In this document: positions 1 through 8,777 of the stretch, piece after piece
Layout of the letters: each line of letters opens with the position of its first letter
Position numbering within the stretch: the stretch's first letter is position 1
Origin: a bacterium
GTDB taxonomy: Bacteria; Verrucomicrobiota; Verrucomicrobiia; Limisphaerales; UBA8199
Direction: 5' to 3'
Assembly (NCBI GenBank): GCA_021784555.1
Contig: JAJYHY010000004.1
Span: forward strand, 1-62,876
Length of the DNA stretch: 62,876 nucleotides
Notes under the pieces: model-generated
The model's database searches: none
What the model was told of the DNA's origin: nothing
What the model saw: only the letters and a program-made list of their open reading frames with translations
Position numbers and translations under genes: made by a program

Positions 1-2
1 GA

Positions 3-1829
3 TTCCCCTACACGCTCACCCTGGCCCAGCCCAGCGGCAATTGGTCCGAGAGCTTCACCCCGGACAGCCAGGGCCGGCTCCAGACCCTCCAAACCCAGGA
101 CGGCACATACACCTATCACTATCAGGGGGCCGGGCCGCTGGTTCAGGAGCTTGAATTGCCCGGCGGCAGTTACATCACGAACCTGCTTGACACTTCGGGC
201 GCCTTGAGCGATACATGGCTCAGGAAAGCGGACGGCACCGTGCTCGACCACAGCGGCTATACTTACGACAGCGCGTTTTACCGGAAGACGGCCACCCGGG
301 GAACCGGCGCGGTGCATCTGGACTACGACTACGACGCCATTGGCCAGCTCACCAACGCGATTGCATACGAGACCTCCGGCACCGGCACACCCCGGCTGAA
401 CGAAAAGTTCGGCTATGCCTACGACCCCGCCGGCAATCTCAAGGGCCGGACCAAAGGAGCGCTGACGCAGCAGTTCTTTGCCGACGGCCTGGACGAGTTG
501 AGCAACATCACCCGCGGCGCCTCCATGACCGTGGCCGGTCAGCTCACGCTGGCCCCGCAGTCCGGCAGCCTGACGGTGAACGGCGTCTCGGCCCAAGTCT
601 ATAACAGCGACCTGAGTTTCGCCACCGCCAGCGGCGTCTCGCTCTCGGATGGCAACAACACCTTCACCACAAGCCTGAAGAACTCCTCCGGCCAGACCCT
701 GACCAAGACCCTCACCCAGAACCTGCCCGTCTCCGTCGGCCTCCAGTACGATTACGACGGGAACATGACCAGCGACGGCCTGCACACGTTCGAGTATGAC
801 GACGCAGACCGATTGACCGCCGTCAGCGTCGCCAACGCCTGGCGTGAGGAGTACGTCTATGACGGCCTCTGGCGGCGGCGCGAGAGCGACGCGTATACCT
901 GGAACGGGAGCGGCTGGACCGCGACCAACATGGTGCGTTACCTCTATGACCGGATGCTCCCCATCCAGGAGCGGCAGGCGCACTCCAACTCGGTGCGGGC
1001 CACCTACACCCGCGGCCTCGACCTCAGCGGCACCTTCCAGGGCGCGGGCGGCATCGGCGGCCTGCTGGCCCGCACCGATGCCAGCGGCGTCCCTGCCTTT
1101 TACTTCGCCGACGGCTCCGGCGACATCACCACCCTCATCAACTCTTCCGGCGTCAAACAGGCGAGCTACCTCTACTCGCCCTTCGGCGAGCTCCTCTCCC
1201 TGTCCGGCCCGCTGGCATCCGCCAACCATTACCGGTTCTCCTCCAAGGAAGTCGATCCCTTGAGCGGCGACTACTACTTCGGCTTTCGGTTCTACTCGCC
1301 GAACCTCCAACGCTGGCGCAACGCGGACCCAATTGGGCTTTGGGGTGGGCTGAATCTCTACCAGTTCTCGCTCAACGACCCGCTTTACTGGATCGATCCC
1401 TACGGCCTGGATCTACGCTTTGGTGGGGCGAGCGGGCTGCTCACGCCAGGGCCGCTCGGCTACCTGCGGGGCGACACGACGTTGGAGAACGTCGCCGCCA
1501 CTGGCTATAACGTCATCCCGGAGGCAGGGAACGTCCTGAATAACGCCGGGCAGGGCCTCATGAACGTGCTCTCCGGCATCAACGACGCGACCAAGGGCTT
1601 TTTCAACTGGCTCACGGGCGACGAGCAGATGGCCGAGGGCCTCAATAACGCCATGGCAGTGCTGCCCCTTGGCTTGCCAGAGGACGCTGCCAAGCTCGCG
1701 GGATTGGCTAAGTTGACGAAATGCGAGGAGGCGGCGAAGGCCGCAGAGACAACAGTGGCGAGGAATCCCAATGTTTACGAAGCATTGTTTGAGTCTCCCA
1801 TCAGCGGAACGTCGCGAGCCGCTCATTGA
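3..1829 (+). CDS. RHS/YD-repeat polymorphic toxin, C-terminal part (5' end outside window)
   Basis: The frame is open from the first bases of the window, so the true start lies upstream. The visible 608 residues contain YD-type repeats (for example YDYDGNMTSDGLHTFEYDDA) followed by the RHS core signature, seen as SPFGE, YYFGFRFYSP, WRNADPIGLWGGLNLYQF and DPYGLD near 1190-1410. This is the usual boundary between the conserved RHS shell and the variable toxin tip. In the family the shell encloses a C-terminal toxin exported for contact-dependent antagonism. After the core come about 140 variable residues ending ISGTSRAAH, where a TGA at 1827-1829 stops translation. The same frame continues past the TGA into a nuclease-like domain, so the toxin appears to be cut by one nonsense codon. 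Family assignment is secure; whether the product is active is unknown. Confidence 0.9.
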   Translation, partial: FPYTLTLAQPSGNWSESFTPDSQGRLQTLQTQDGTYTYHYQGAGPLVQELELPGGSYITNLLDTSGALSDTWLRKADGTVLDHSGYTYDSAFYRKTATRGTGAVHLDYDYDAIGQLTNAIAYETSGTGTPRLNEKFGYAYDPAGNLKGRTKGALTQQFFADGLDELSNITRGASMTVAGQLTLAPQSGSLTVNGVSAQVYNSDLSFATASGVSLSDGNNTFTTSLKNSSGQTLTKTLTQNLPVSVGLQYDYDGNMTSDGLHTFEYDDADRLTAVSVANAWREEYVYDGLWRRRESDAYTWNGSGWTATNMVRYLYDRMLPIQERQAHSNSVRATYTRGLDLSGTFQGAGGIGGLLARTDASGVPAFYFADGSGDITTLINSSGVKQASYLYSPFGELLSLSGPLASANHYRFSSKEVDPLSGDYYFGFRFYSPNLQRWRNADPIGLWGGLNLYQFSLNDPLYWIDPYGLDLRFGGASGLLTPGPLGYLRGDTTLENVAATGYNVIPEAGNVLNNAGQGLMNVLSGINDATKGFFNWLTGDEQMAEGLNNAMAVLPLGLPEDAAKLAGLAKLTKCEEAAKAAETTVARNPNVYEALFESPISGTSRAAH

Positions 1830-2711
1830 GCGTCAGCCAACGAGTTCTTGGCGAACCAACCTAGGAATGACTCGCAGTTAAGCGGGATGTTCAATCAAGA
1901 GGTTGGAGGAAACGTCCTTCATCACATGGAGTCTGGAAGTCGCGGTCTTTTGAATCCACCAGGAACGGTCTGGCATCATCCGTTTGACAACCCAAACGTC
2001 ATGCAATTGCTCCGAACGAGCGAACACACCACACTATCGTTGCGACCTGTTTTGCATCCTGGAGGCGGGGGCGGTTTTGGAAACTTTTATGGCCCTAAAC
2101 GAATCCGCGACAAGTCAATCCAAGCAGCGAGACGGCTTGGAGTGGACGTGGCCGCCACTCTGCCGCTGCTTGATGGTGGACTTGAAATGCGAAGCGCCGA
2201 TGAGACGATCTCACGACTCTTGGCGATGAACACAGTTGCTGCAGCCGCCTACGGCTTCGACAAAACGAAAGCCATCGCTTGGCTCAATCAAGAAGCGTTG
2301 GCCGACTCGCTGAGTGAACAAGAGAAGCGTTTCATTTTCGACGGCACGGAAAATCCTGACCGCTTCAAAGTGCAGGTCGAGGGCATGTGGGCACTCGCTT
2401 GGGCGATGGGGATCGCGAACGAACTGAACTTCGCCAACGACTGCGACAACCGTTTCGTGGTGATGTTGCCGAACTTGAAAGAGAGCCGGAGCAGCGCCGA
2501 CTTCCGCGTGAGAGCGAATCCGCGTCCGCTGGAGCAAGTCGCCGCTGCGTGCGACTTAGCGTATTGCCTTCACTGGGCAATCCGGCAATCGGAACTGAGC
2601 GGCAACCGGCCACCTGGAAACTTGAAGCCCTACGTTGTCGTTGAACGCCGCCGGGCTTTGGAGTGGCTGTTGAGCAAAGAGTCCTGGGAGGAAGTTCCTC
2701 TTGATACATGA
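1830..2711 (+). pseudogene. Severed RHS toxin tip (WHH/HNH-type nuclease) fused in frame to a DUF4272 domain
   Basis: This is the in-frame continuation of the RHS gene beyond TGA 1827-1829 (SRAAH, stop, ASANEFLANQ). The first 80 or so residues resemble WHH/HNH toxin tips: GTVWHHPFDNPNVMQLL, a downstream SEH, and HPGGGGGFGNFYG. Then, with no stop or new start in this frame, a DUF4272 domain follows from about 2095: RSADE near its start, EGMWALAWAMG in the middle, and the typical end VVVERRRALEWL...LDT. DUF4272 proteins are normally separate and in toxin loci could serve as immunity proteins, so an ancestral toxin and a neighbour may have been joined by a small deletion. A TTG at 1848 could restart translation but has no good ribosome site. 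Domain reading is fairly sure; the status as pseudogene, restart product or readthrough product is inference. Confidence 0.7.
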
Positions 2712-2719
2712 GCCTTACT

Positions 2720-4864
2720 CTAGGCCGGGCCTTCAGCCGGGCTGGGGATAACGGCCGCGTTCTGCACCTGAATGCGCGGGGGCACCTCCGCGTACGACAG
2801 CACCGCCAGGTCGGAAATTGCCGTTCCAAAGAAGCGCCGGAATGCCAGCCGCAGTTGCGGCGCGCAAAGCACCACCGGCTGTTGTCCGGCCGACATCATC
2901 TGCCGAACAAACTTTGAAAGTGATTCCACCACGTGCCGCGCCAAACGAGGCTCGATGACGAGCGCGGTCTCGCCCGGCGCCTGCCTCAGGCCTTGGGCAA
3001 GCTGATGCTCCAGTCTGGGGTCCATCGTGATCGCGCGCAAGTGACCGGCATCGGTCTGAAAGGGCTTGGCCAGTTGGGAGCCGAGCGCGCGCCGGGCGTA
3101 TTCCGAGAGCTCGTCCGGGTTCTTCGTCAAGGCCGCGTGATCGCCGACCTTTTCCAAGATGCCGACCAGGTTCCGGATCGAAACGCCTTCGGCCAGCAGG
3201 TTCTGCAGGATACGTTGCACCTGGCCGACGGTTAATTGCGCCGGCACCAGCTCATTGACAAGCGCCGGATGGGTTTGCTTGAGATGGTCCAGCAATGTCT
3301 GCACGTCCTGCCGTGTTAATATTTCGTGACAATGACGGCGCACCGTCTCGGCCAGGTGCGTCACCAGCACTGACGGGGCGTCCACCACGGCGTAACCGGC
3401 GGCTTCGGCGGTCTTGCGCTCCACGTCGGAAACCCAGGTGGCTGGCAACTGGAAAACCGGCTCCAACGTTTGGATGCCTTTAAGTTTGACTTGGCTATGG
3501 GTGGCGTTCATTGCCAGCCACTGACCGGGCGCCAGTTGGCCCTGGGCGATGGGGCTGCCCTGGAGCACAAAACGGTATTCGTTGCTGCCCAATTGCAGAT
3601 TATCCCTCAACCGTATGGGCGGAATCAGCACGCCCATTTCCTGGGCAAAATTACGGCGGACACCGGTCACCCGCTCCAATAAGTCGCCACCCTTGGAGGC
3701 ATCCGCCAGCGAAACCAGCCCGTAGCCCAGTTCAATCTGAAGGGTGTCGAGCGTGAGCAGGCTCTCCAGCGGATCGGCTACTCGCGTTTCGGCGGGCGTG
3801 GCTGCGGCGGCCCCTCGTCCCCCTTTGGCAGCACTCTTCCTGCCGGACGCCGCGGTTAGCGTCCCGGGCGTGGGGGATTCTGCCGGCAGTTCTGGCACCC
3901 CGCCATACCGGTGCATGGAATAGGACAACAACCCAATGACGGTCGCCAGCGCCAGAAATGGGAACATGGGCAGCCCTGGCACCAGCCCCATGACGGCGAG
4001 CATCGCGGCGAGAATCGTCAAGGCGCGCGGGTAAAAGAGAAGTTGCCGCCCCAGTTCGTGGCCAAGGCTGTTTTTGGCCGTGGCGCGGGTGATGAGCACG
4101 CCCGCCGCCGTGGAGGTGATGAGGGCCGGAATTTGCGAGACCAAGCCGTCGCCGATGGAAAGAATGGTGTATTGTTGCAGCGCGGCGCTCATCGTCAGGC
4201 CGCGCTGCAAGATGCCGATGGCGAACCCGCCCACGATATTGATGAGCGTGATCAGGATGGCGGCGATGGCGTCGCCTCTCACAAATTTGCTCGCCCCGTC
4301 CATCGCCCCGTAAAAATCCGCTTCCTCCTCGACGGCCCGGCGGCGGTCGCGGGCTTCGCCCTCATTAATCAGGCCGGCGTTGAGCTCCGCGTCAATCGCC
4401 ATCTGTTTGCCGGGCAGGGCGTCCAAAGTAAAACGCGCCGCCACTTCCGCGATGCGCCCCGCACCCTTGGTGATGACAATAAAATTGATGAGCACCAAAA
4501 TGCAGAAGACCACCAACCCCACCACGTAATTGCCGCGCACGACAAAGGCTCCGAATGCCTGAATGATGTGGCCCGCGTAGCCATTGAGCAGAATCAAGCG
4601 GGTGGAAGCCACATTCAACGAGAGGCGGTAAAGCGTGATGAACAACAGCAAGGTTGGGAACCCGGTAAAATCTGCCGGCTGACGGAGGTAGAGAATAACC
4701 AGCAGCACCAGCAACGAACCGGCAATGCTCACCGTCAGCAACAGGTCCAGCATGAACGGCGCTACCGGCAGGATGAGGACGAGAATGGTCCCGAACAACG
4801 CCGTCACCAGCCATAAATCGCCGTATTTCAGCAAATTCCGCATCCTGTGGCTCAGAGCGCCCAT
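2720..4864 (-). CDS. flhA: Flagellar type III export gate protein FlhA
   Basis: This 714-residue protein has the normal FlhA length. About eight membrane segments fill the first 320 residues, with the FHIPEP-family hallmarks LYRLSLNVASTRLIL and ITKGAGRIAEVAARFTLDAL, then GKQMAIDAELNAG. The cytoplasmic domain forming the nonameric export ring follows. An Ala/Gly/Lys-rich linker lies around residues 340-370. FlhA with FlhB forms the export gate that passes rod, hook and filament subunits. It is the last gene of the minus-strand flagellar operon, 8 bases after flhB, and it converges on the RHS/DUF4272 gene with only 8 bases between them, leaving no room for a clear terminator. The start is the ATG giving MGALSHRMRN. 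Assignment is very secure. Confidence 0.97.
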   Translation of the reverse strand: MGALSHRMRNLLKYGDLWLVTALFGTILVLILPVAPFMLDLLLTVSIAGSLLVLLVILYLRQPADFTGFPTLLLFITLYRLSLNVASTRLILLNGYAGHIIQAFGAFVVRGNYVVGLVVFCILVLINFIVITKGAGRIAEVAARFTLDALPGKQMAIDAELNAGLINEGEARDRRRAVEEEADFYGAMDGASKFVRGDAIAAILITLINIVGGFAIGILQRGLTMSAALQQYTILSIGDGLVSQIPALITSTAAGVLITRATAKNSLGHELGRQLLFYPRALTILAAMLAVMGLVPGLPMFPFLALATVIGLLSYSMHRYGGVPELPAESPTPGTLTAASGRKSAAKGGRGAAAATPAETRVADPLESLLTLDTLQIELGYGLVSLADASKGGDLLERVTGVRRNFAQEMGVLIPPIRLRDNLQLGSNEYRFVLQGSPIAQGQLAPGQWLAMNATHSQVKLKGIQTLEPVFQLPATWVSDVERKTAEAAGYAVVDAPSVLVTHLAETVRRHCHEILTRQDVQTLLDHLKQTHPALVNELVPAQLTVGQVQRILQNLLAEGVSIRNLVGILEKVGDHAALTKNPDELSEYARRALGSQLAKPFQTDAGHLRAITMDPRLEHQLAQGLRQAPGETALVIEPRLARHVVESLSKFVRQMMSAGQQPVVLCAPQLRLAFRRFFGTAISDLAVLSYAEVPPRIQVQNAAVIPSPAEGPA

Positions 4865-4872
4865 ATCTGTTT

Positions 4873-5955
4873 CTAGGTCTGGTTTTGTGCCGCGTAGTAC
4901 CGATAACGATTGACCCGGTAAACCCAGGCCAACAACTCGGCAACCGCCGCATACAATTCAGCAGGAATCTCGCCACCCACCCGCGCCTGCTTGAACAACA
5001 TCCGCGCCAGCGGCTTGTTCTCCACAATGGGAACCTGAAACCGCGCCGCCACCTCCCGAATCGCCTCGGCGTTGAGGCGGATGCCCTTGGCAACAACGCG
5101 TGGCGCACGCATCGTCTGGCGGTCGTAGCGCAAGGCCACGGCGATATGGGTCGGGTTGGTAACGACGACATCGGCCTTGGGGACGTCGGCCAGTTGCCTG
5201 ACTTTGCTCACCACCCGCCGCCGCCGTCGAGCCGACTTAATCCGTGGATTGCCTTCCGCATTCTTCATTTCCTCCTTGAGTTCCTCCCTGGTCATCATCA
5301 AATCCCGGCGCGTGCGCCACCATTGATACCCGTAATCCGCCGCGGCGATCACCAGAATCGAAAGCCAGATCCGAAGGAAAATCCCCAGCCCCGATTGCGC
5401 CAGGAATTGGGCCACCCGCCTCGCGCTCACCGCCGAGGTAAAAATCGGATCGTTCAAAATGCCCCGGATTTGCGAATAGGTCAGCCCAATGATGACCGCC
5501 AGCTTGACCACCGATACCAGCGTCGGCACGACACTGCGAAAGGAGAAAAGCTTCTTAATCCCTTCCACGGGGTTCAACCGCTCCCAGTTCACTGCCAGCG
5601 CCTCCGAAGCAGTGTTGAACCGGCTTTGAATCGCGCCGGCCAGTGTGCCCGCCAGCATGGTCGCGAGCACTACCGGGCCCGCGCACTTGAGAAAAATCAG
5701 CGTGCCGGCGACGGCGTAACGCTGTAGCTCGGCAGGCGAAAGTGGAGTGTCGTACAAATGGCCCAACGTCACGAGCGTTGCGCCAACCACGTTCCGCCAG
5801 ATCTCCGTTCCGGCGAATGCCAATGCCGCCAGGGCGCCCGCCAGCACGAACGCCGTTTGTACCTCGGCACTGTTGGCGATCTGGCCGTGCTTGAGCGCCT
5901 CCTCGAGCCGTTTTGGCGTCGGTTGCTCGGTTTTTTCGCCGGCCTGTTCGCTCAT
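4873..5955 (-). CDS. flhB: Flagellar export switch protein FlhB
   Basis: This 360-residue protein begins MSEQAGEKTEQPTPKRLEEA, the classic FlhB opening. Four membrane segments follow, then a charged linker with EEMKNAEGNPRIKSARRRR. The autocleavage motif NPTH is intact in VVVTNPTHIAVALRYD. Cleavage between Asn and Pro switches the export apparatus from rod/hook to filament substrates, together with FliK, which is also in this operon. It lies 4 bases after fliR and 8 bases before flhA. Length and motifs fit a functional protein. Confidence 0.97.
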   Translation of the reverse strand: MSEQAGEKTEQPTPKRLEEALKHGQIANSAEVQTAFVLAGALAALAFAGTEIWRNVVGATLVTLGHLYDTPLSPAELQRYAVAGTLIFLKCAGPVVLATMLAGTLAGAIQSRFNTASEALAVNWERLNPVEGIKKLFSFRSVVPTLVSVVKLAVIIGLTYSQIRGILNDPIFTSAVSARRVAQFLAQSGLGIFLRIWLSILVIAAADYGYQWWRTRRDLMMTREELKEEMKNAEGNPRIKSARRRRRVVSKVRQLADVPKADVVVTNPTHIAVALRYDRQTMRAPRVVAKGIRLNAEAIREVAARFQVPIVENKPLARMLFKQARVGGEIPAELYAAVAELLAWVYRVNRYRYYAAQNQT

Positions 5956-5959
5956 GGAT

Positions 5960-6724
5960 TCAATTCAGCCCCGTCCACTGCGCCAGGTTGAGCAGATCCG
6001 CCGGCAGGCGGTGAAAATAGTTGACGACATGCTGGGCGGCCAGTTGCAGAACAAACCCGAACACGATCAGTCCCCCCACAATGCGGAAGGAAAAGCTCAG
6101 AATAAACACATTCATCTGCGGTACGGCCCGACTCAAGATCCCAAACACCACCGAGATCACAAACGACACCGCCAGCACCGGCGCCGCAACCTCCACCGCC
6201 ACGACAAACACCCGGCTGATTTCGCCGGAGACGATGTCAAACATCTCACCGTGCAGGTGCGCCCCTCCGATAGGCACCGCTGAATAGGAACGTTCGAAGC
6301 CCACCAACAGCCAGTGATGCAGATTCAGCGTCAGCATGACCAGCGTCGCCAGGTAGAACAGCACCGTGCCCGGAATCTGCGAGGAGCCTTGGGACACCGG
6401 GTCGAGAATGGAGGCCATGTTCAGCCCCAACTCGCTGGCGATAACGCTGCCCGCCAGGTCCACCGTATAAAAGATCATCCGCGCCACGAAACCGAGCAGC
6501 AGCCCGATGGCAATCTCCTGGGCCATTACACCCAATACGGAAAAGAATGGCAGGCCTCCCACGGCAAATGCGGGCAGAACCGGCGTCAGCAACAGTGCGG
6601 CGACCGCGGCCAGGGCCACGCGTAGCGTTACCGGGAAATTCGCCGCGGAAAAAAACGGCAGCATCCACAAAAATGCGCTCACCCGCAGAAAAACCAGCAT
6701 CCAGGTGTATAAGTCAGCTTGCAT
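5960..6724 (-). CDS. fliR: Flagellar export core protein FliR
   Basis: This 254-residue polytopic membrane protein opens MQADLYTWMLVFLRVSAFLW and carries QEIAIGLLLGFVARMIFY and LVGFERSYSAVPIG, all typical of FliR. With FliP and FliQ it builds the FliP5-Q4-R1 export channel. It sits 10 bases after fliQ and 4 before flhB in the conserved order P-Q-R-flhB-flhA. The length is normal. Confidence 0.95.
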   Translation of the reverse strand: MQADLYTWMLVFLRVSAFLWMLPFFSAANFPVTLRVALAAVAALLLTPVLPAFAVGGLPFFSVLGVMAQEIAIGLLLGFVARMIFYTVDLAGSVIASELGLNMASILDPVSQGSSQIPGTVLFYLATLVMLTLNLHHWLLVGFERSYSAVPIGGAHLHGEMFDIVSGEISRVFVVAVEVAAPVLAVSFVISVVFGILSRAVPQMNVFILSFSFRIVGGLIVFGFVLQLAAQHVVNYFHRLPADLLNLAQWTGLN

Positions 6725-6734
6725 CGCGCCTCTC

Positions 6735-7004
6735 TCATCGCACCATCTGCGGCATCCTCTGGATCACCGTGCTGGCGAACTGTACCAGAGAGCGGACCAA
6801 CCACGGCAGCAGCAACAGCAGAACCGCGATGACCGCCAGCGCCTTCGGCACGAAAGACAGCGTCTGCTCGTGGATGGAAGTGACGGCTTGAAACAGGCTC
6901 ACGGCCAATCCCACCACCATCGCCGTGATCAAAAACGGCGCCGAGACGATCAAGGCCTGCCAGATCATTTGTTTAATTAGCTCGATGGCAAATACGGAGT
7001 TCAT
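6735..7004 (-). CDS. fliQ: Flagellar export core protein FliQ
   Basis: This 89-residue protein has two hydrophobic helices and the FliQ core ALIVSAPFLITAMVVGLAVS followed by FQAVTSIHEQTLSFVPK. This is the usual FliQ size and sequence pattern. It forms part of the export channel with FliP and FliR. The 99-base gap to fliP, unusually wide for this operon, is almost filled by a copy of the dispersed palindromic element (7027-7096), so that insertion probably lengthened the spacer. Confidence 0.95.
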   Translation of the reverse strand: MNSVFAIELIKQMIWQALIVSAPFLITAMVVGLAVSLFQAVTSIHEQTLSFVPKALAVIAVLLLLLPWLVRSLVQFASTVIQRMPQMVR

Positions 7005-7026
7005 AAATGGATTTCAAACGCCAGGC

Positions 7027-7096
7027 TTGGGGTCAGTCCGCACTCTTCCACCGCCCCGCTTTCCATCACGGCGAAAAAGCGCGGGACTCACCCCAA
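7027..7096. repeat. Palindromic element copy 1 (intergenic, fliP-fliQ)
   Basis: The arms GGGGTCAGTCC and GGGACTCACCCC are near-complementary, with inner segments CTCTTCCACCGCCCC and GGCGAAAAAGCGC. It is about 70 bp long and the most diverged of seven copies. It occupies most of the fliP-fliQ spacer. Confidence 0.8.
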
Positions 7097-7103
7097 AGCA
7101 TCG

Positions 7104-7886
7104 CTACCTCCCGTAACTGTGGACCAGTGAGGTCACCACCAGCGACCATCCGTTCACCAGCACGAATAGCAGCAGCTTCAGGGGTATCGAAAAAGTCGTC
7201 GGCGGCATCATCATCATGCCCATGCTCATGAGCACCGTGGCCACCACCAGGTCAATCAGGATGAACGGCACGAAAATGAGAAAGCCCATCTCAAATGCCG
7301 TGCGCAACTCGCTGATGATGAATCCCGGCACCACCACCCGCAACGGCAGGTCCGAAGGTTTAGTCGGTTGCAGCTTGGCCATCGCCACGAACAATTCCAC
7401 GTCCTGGGGCCGCGCCTGTTGGAGCATGAACGTGCGCATGCGCGCCGAGGCGCGGTCAATCGCCTCCTGGCCGCTAATCTCGTGCTCCTGGTATGGCTTC
7501 AGGGCCTCCTGGTGGATATCGTTCCAAACCGGCGCCATCAGGAAACAGGTCAGGAAGAGCGAAAGCCCAATGATAATCTGGTTGGCTGGCGCCCCCTGCA
7601 ATTGCAGCGCCGTGCGAATAAAAGACAGCACGATGACGATGCGCGTGAAGCAGGTCATCAACAGCAGAATGGACGGCGCCAGCGTCAGCAGCGTCAGAAC
7701 GACCAGCACCTGAATTCCCGTGCTCACGTCCTGCGGGCCGTGGTTTGCCCCGAGCGTGATTTGCACCGGCCCGAAGCCGGTGACCAGATTGGTTTGGGCC
7801 GAAGCACTCAGGGCGCCTCCCAACAAACAAAGGAGACACACCACGCACCCAACGCGCCGAAACAGGGAAACCTTCGTGTCTGGCAT
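7104..7886 (-). CDS. fliP: Flagellar export core protein FliP
   Basis: The 260-residue product starts MPDTKVSLFRRVGCVVCLLC with a signal peptide ending near ASAQ, as in most FliP proteins. The family core follows: LVVLTLLTLAPSILLLMTCF, RIVIVLSFIRTALQLQGAP, and PTTFSIPLKLLLFVLVNGW near the end. A longer frame reaches 8060, but its extra 58 residues are encoded by the octanucleotide repeat block and look non-natural. The ATG at 7886 has AGAGAAG just upstream and is preferred. FliP pentamers form the ring of the export channel. Confidence 0.95.
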   Translation of the reverse strand: MPDTKVSLFRRVGCVVCLLCLLGGALSASAQTNLVTGFGPVQITLGANHGPQDVSTGIQVLVVLTLLTLAPSILLLMTCFTRIVIVLSFIRTALQLQGAPANQIIIGLSLFLTCFLMAPVWNDIHQEALKPYQEHEISGQEAIDRASARMRTFMLQQARPQDVELFVAMAKLQPTKPSDLPLRVVVPGFIISELRTAFEMGFLIFVPFILIDLVVATVLMSMGMMMMPPTTFSIPLKLLLFVLVNGWSLVVTSLVHSYGR

Positions 7887-7911
7887 GGTCTTCTCTTGGG
7901 ACGGTCGGGAC

Positions 7912-8008
7912 GGAGTGGTGGAGCGATGGAGTGATGGAGTTGCGGAGCGGGGGAGTGGTGGAGCGATGGGAAACCCGATACTCCAACACTCCCACACTCC
8001 ATCACCCC
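7912..8008. repeat. Octanucleotide-period degenerate repeat with fold-back (fliO-fliP spacer)
   Basis: Seven successive units of the form GGAGNNNN run from 7912 to 7967. Then comes a short turn (GGGAAACCC), and then three units CTCCNNNN in the opposite sense to 8004. The whole block can fold into a long imperfect hairpin. It lies between the fliO stop (8057) and the fliP start on the minus strand. A smaller relative is at 20665-20695. Confidence 0.85.
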
Positions 8009-8056
8009 GCGCGCCGTGTACCGATCTTGATTGTTTTGATTCAGAAGTCGCCATCC

Positions 8057-8503
8057 TCATCGGTCTTTAAGCCCTCGCGCCAATTGCCGCGAAAAGGAAT
8101 TGCCCGGCTCGTTCTCCGGTGCGGTTTCCTTCCCTGTGGCGGGAGGCAGATGAGCCAGGAAACTTACTCCCGCCGGCGAGGATGCCAGCAGAAAACGCTC
8201 TTGCTCGTATCCCACCACGTAAATCGCTTGCCGCCCTCCCAGTGGACGCACCTCCTTGATGTCCAGCTTCCGCCCCAGGCCGCGCCGCACGGCCACCCGT
8301 TGCCAATTGCGGAACACCCAAACACCCCCCAGAAAAATCCCAAGCACCAGCGCCAGCGCCCCCGTTACCCGAAGAAGCGAGGCCCCCAAATCCGGCGGCG
8401 TCACCGCCGGCGCAACGCTCCCACCCGCCTCGCCGGCCCTGCCGGCAGCCGCCAGGCCAAACCAGCCAAGACCGCAACCGGTTCTCAGCAGAAGATTCTT
8501 CAT
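8057..8503 (-). CDS. fliO: Flagellar biosynthesis protein FliO-like
   Basis: This 148-residue protein has an N-terminal hydrophobic stretch (possible signal), one membrane helix near residues 45-65 (ALALVLGIFLGGVWVF), and then a short basic beta-rich domain (GRKLDIKEVRPLGGRQAIYV), the pattern of FliO/FliZ proteins. FliO helps FliP assemble. Sequence conservation in this family is poor, and the assignment rests largely on topology and on its place between fliN and fliP. Its start overlaps the end of fliN by 4 bases, suggesting translational coupling. Confidence 0.85.
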   Translation of the reverse strand: MKNLLLRTGCGLGWFGLAAAGRAGEAGGSVAPAVTPPDLGASLLRVTGALALVLGIFLGGVWVFRNWQRVAVRRGLGRKLDIKEVRPLGGRQAIYVVGYEQERFLLASSPAGVSFLAHLPPATGKETAPENEPGNSFSRQLARGLKDR

Positions 8504-8769
8504 TCCTTTGTCACGCTACCGATGACCTCGGTGATCTTGACGCCAAAACGGTCTTCGACCACCACGACCTCGCCGCGAGCGATAAGCCGGCCGTTGACAT
8601 TCAGCTCCACCGGCGCATCCGCCGGCTTGTCCAGTTGCACGACGGAGCCGATATGGAGCTGGAGCACCTCCCTCATCGGCAGTTGGCATCCCCCCAACTC
8701 GATCGTGAGGCTTACCGGGATGTCCAGGACCAGGTTGAGATTGGCGGGTGTTTCGGCGGTGGCATTCAT
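8500..8769 (-). CDS. fliN: Flagellar motor switch protein FliN
   Basis: This 89-residue protein is a single SpoA/FliN domain: LDIPVSLTIELGGCQLPMRE, then LHIGSVVQLDK, VELNVNGRLIARGEVVVVED and FGVKITEV. The ATG at 8769 (MNATAETPAN) is chosen over an upstream in-frame extension because that would overlap fliM extensively. FliN forms most of the cytoplasmic C-ring with FliM and binds signalling and export components. The gene is 8 bases after fliM and overlaps fliO by 4. Confidence 0.95.
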   Translation of the reverse strand: MNATAETPANLNLVLDIPVSLTIELGGCQLPMREVLQLHIGSVVQLDKPADAPVELNVNGRLIARGEVVVVEDRFGVKITEVIGSVTKE

Positions 8770-8777
8770 GGTGACCT

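Noticed and set aside
3911-4816. 301-codon frame opposite flhA
   Set aside because: Composition follows the GC-rich antisense pattern of flhA (His/Gln/Arg-rich), with no domain or ribosome site.
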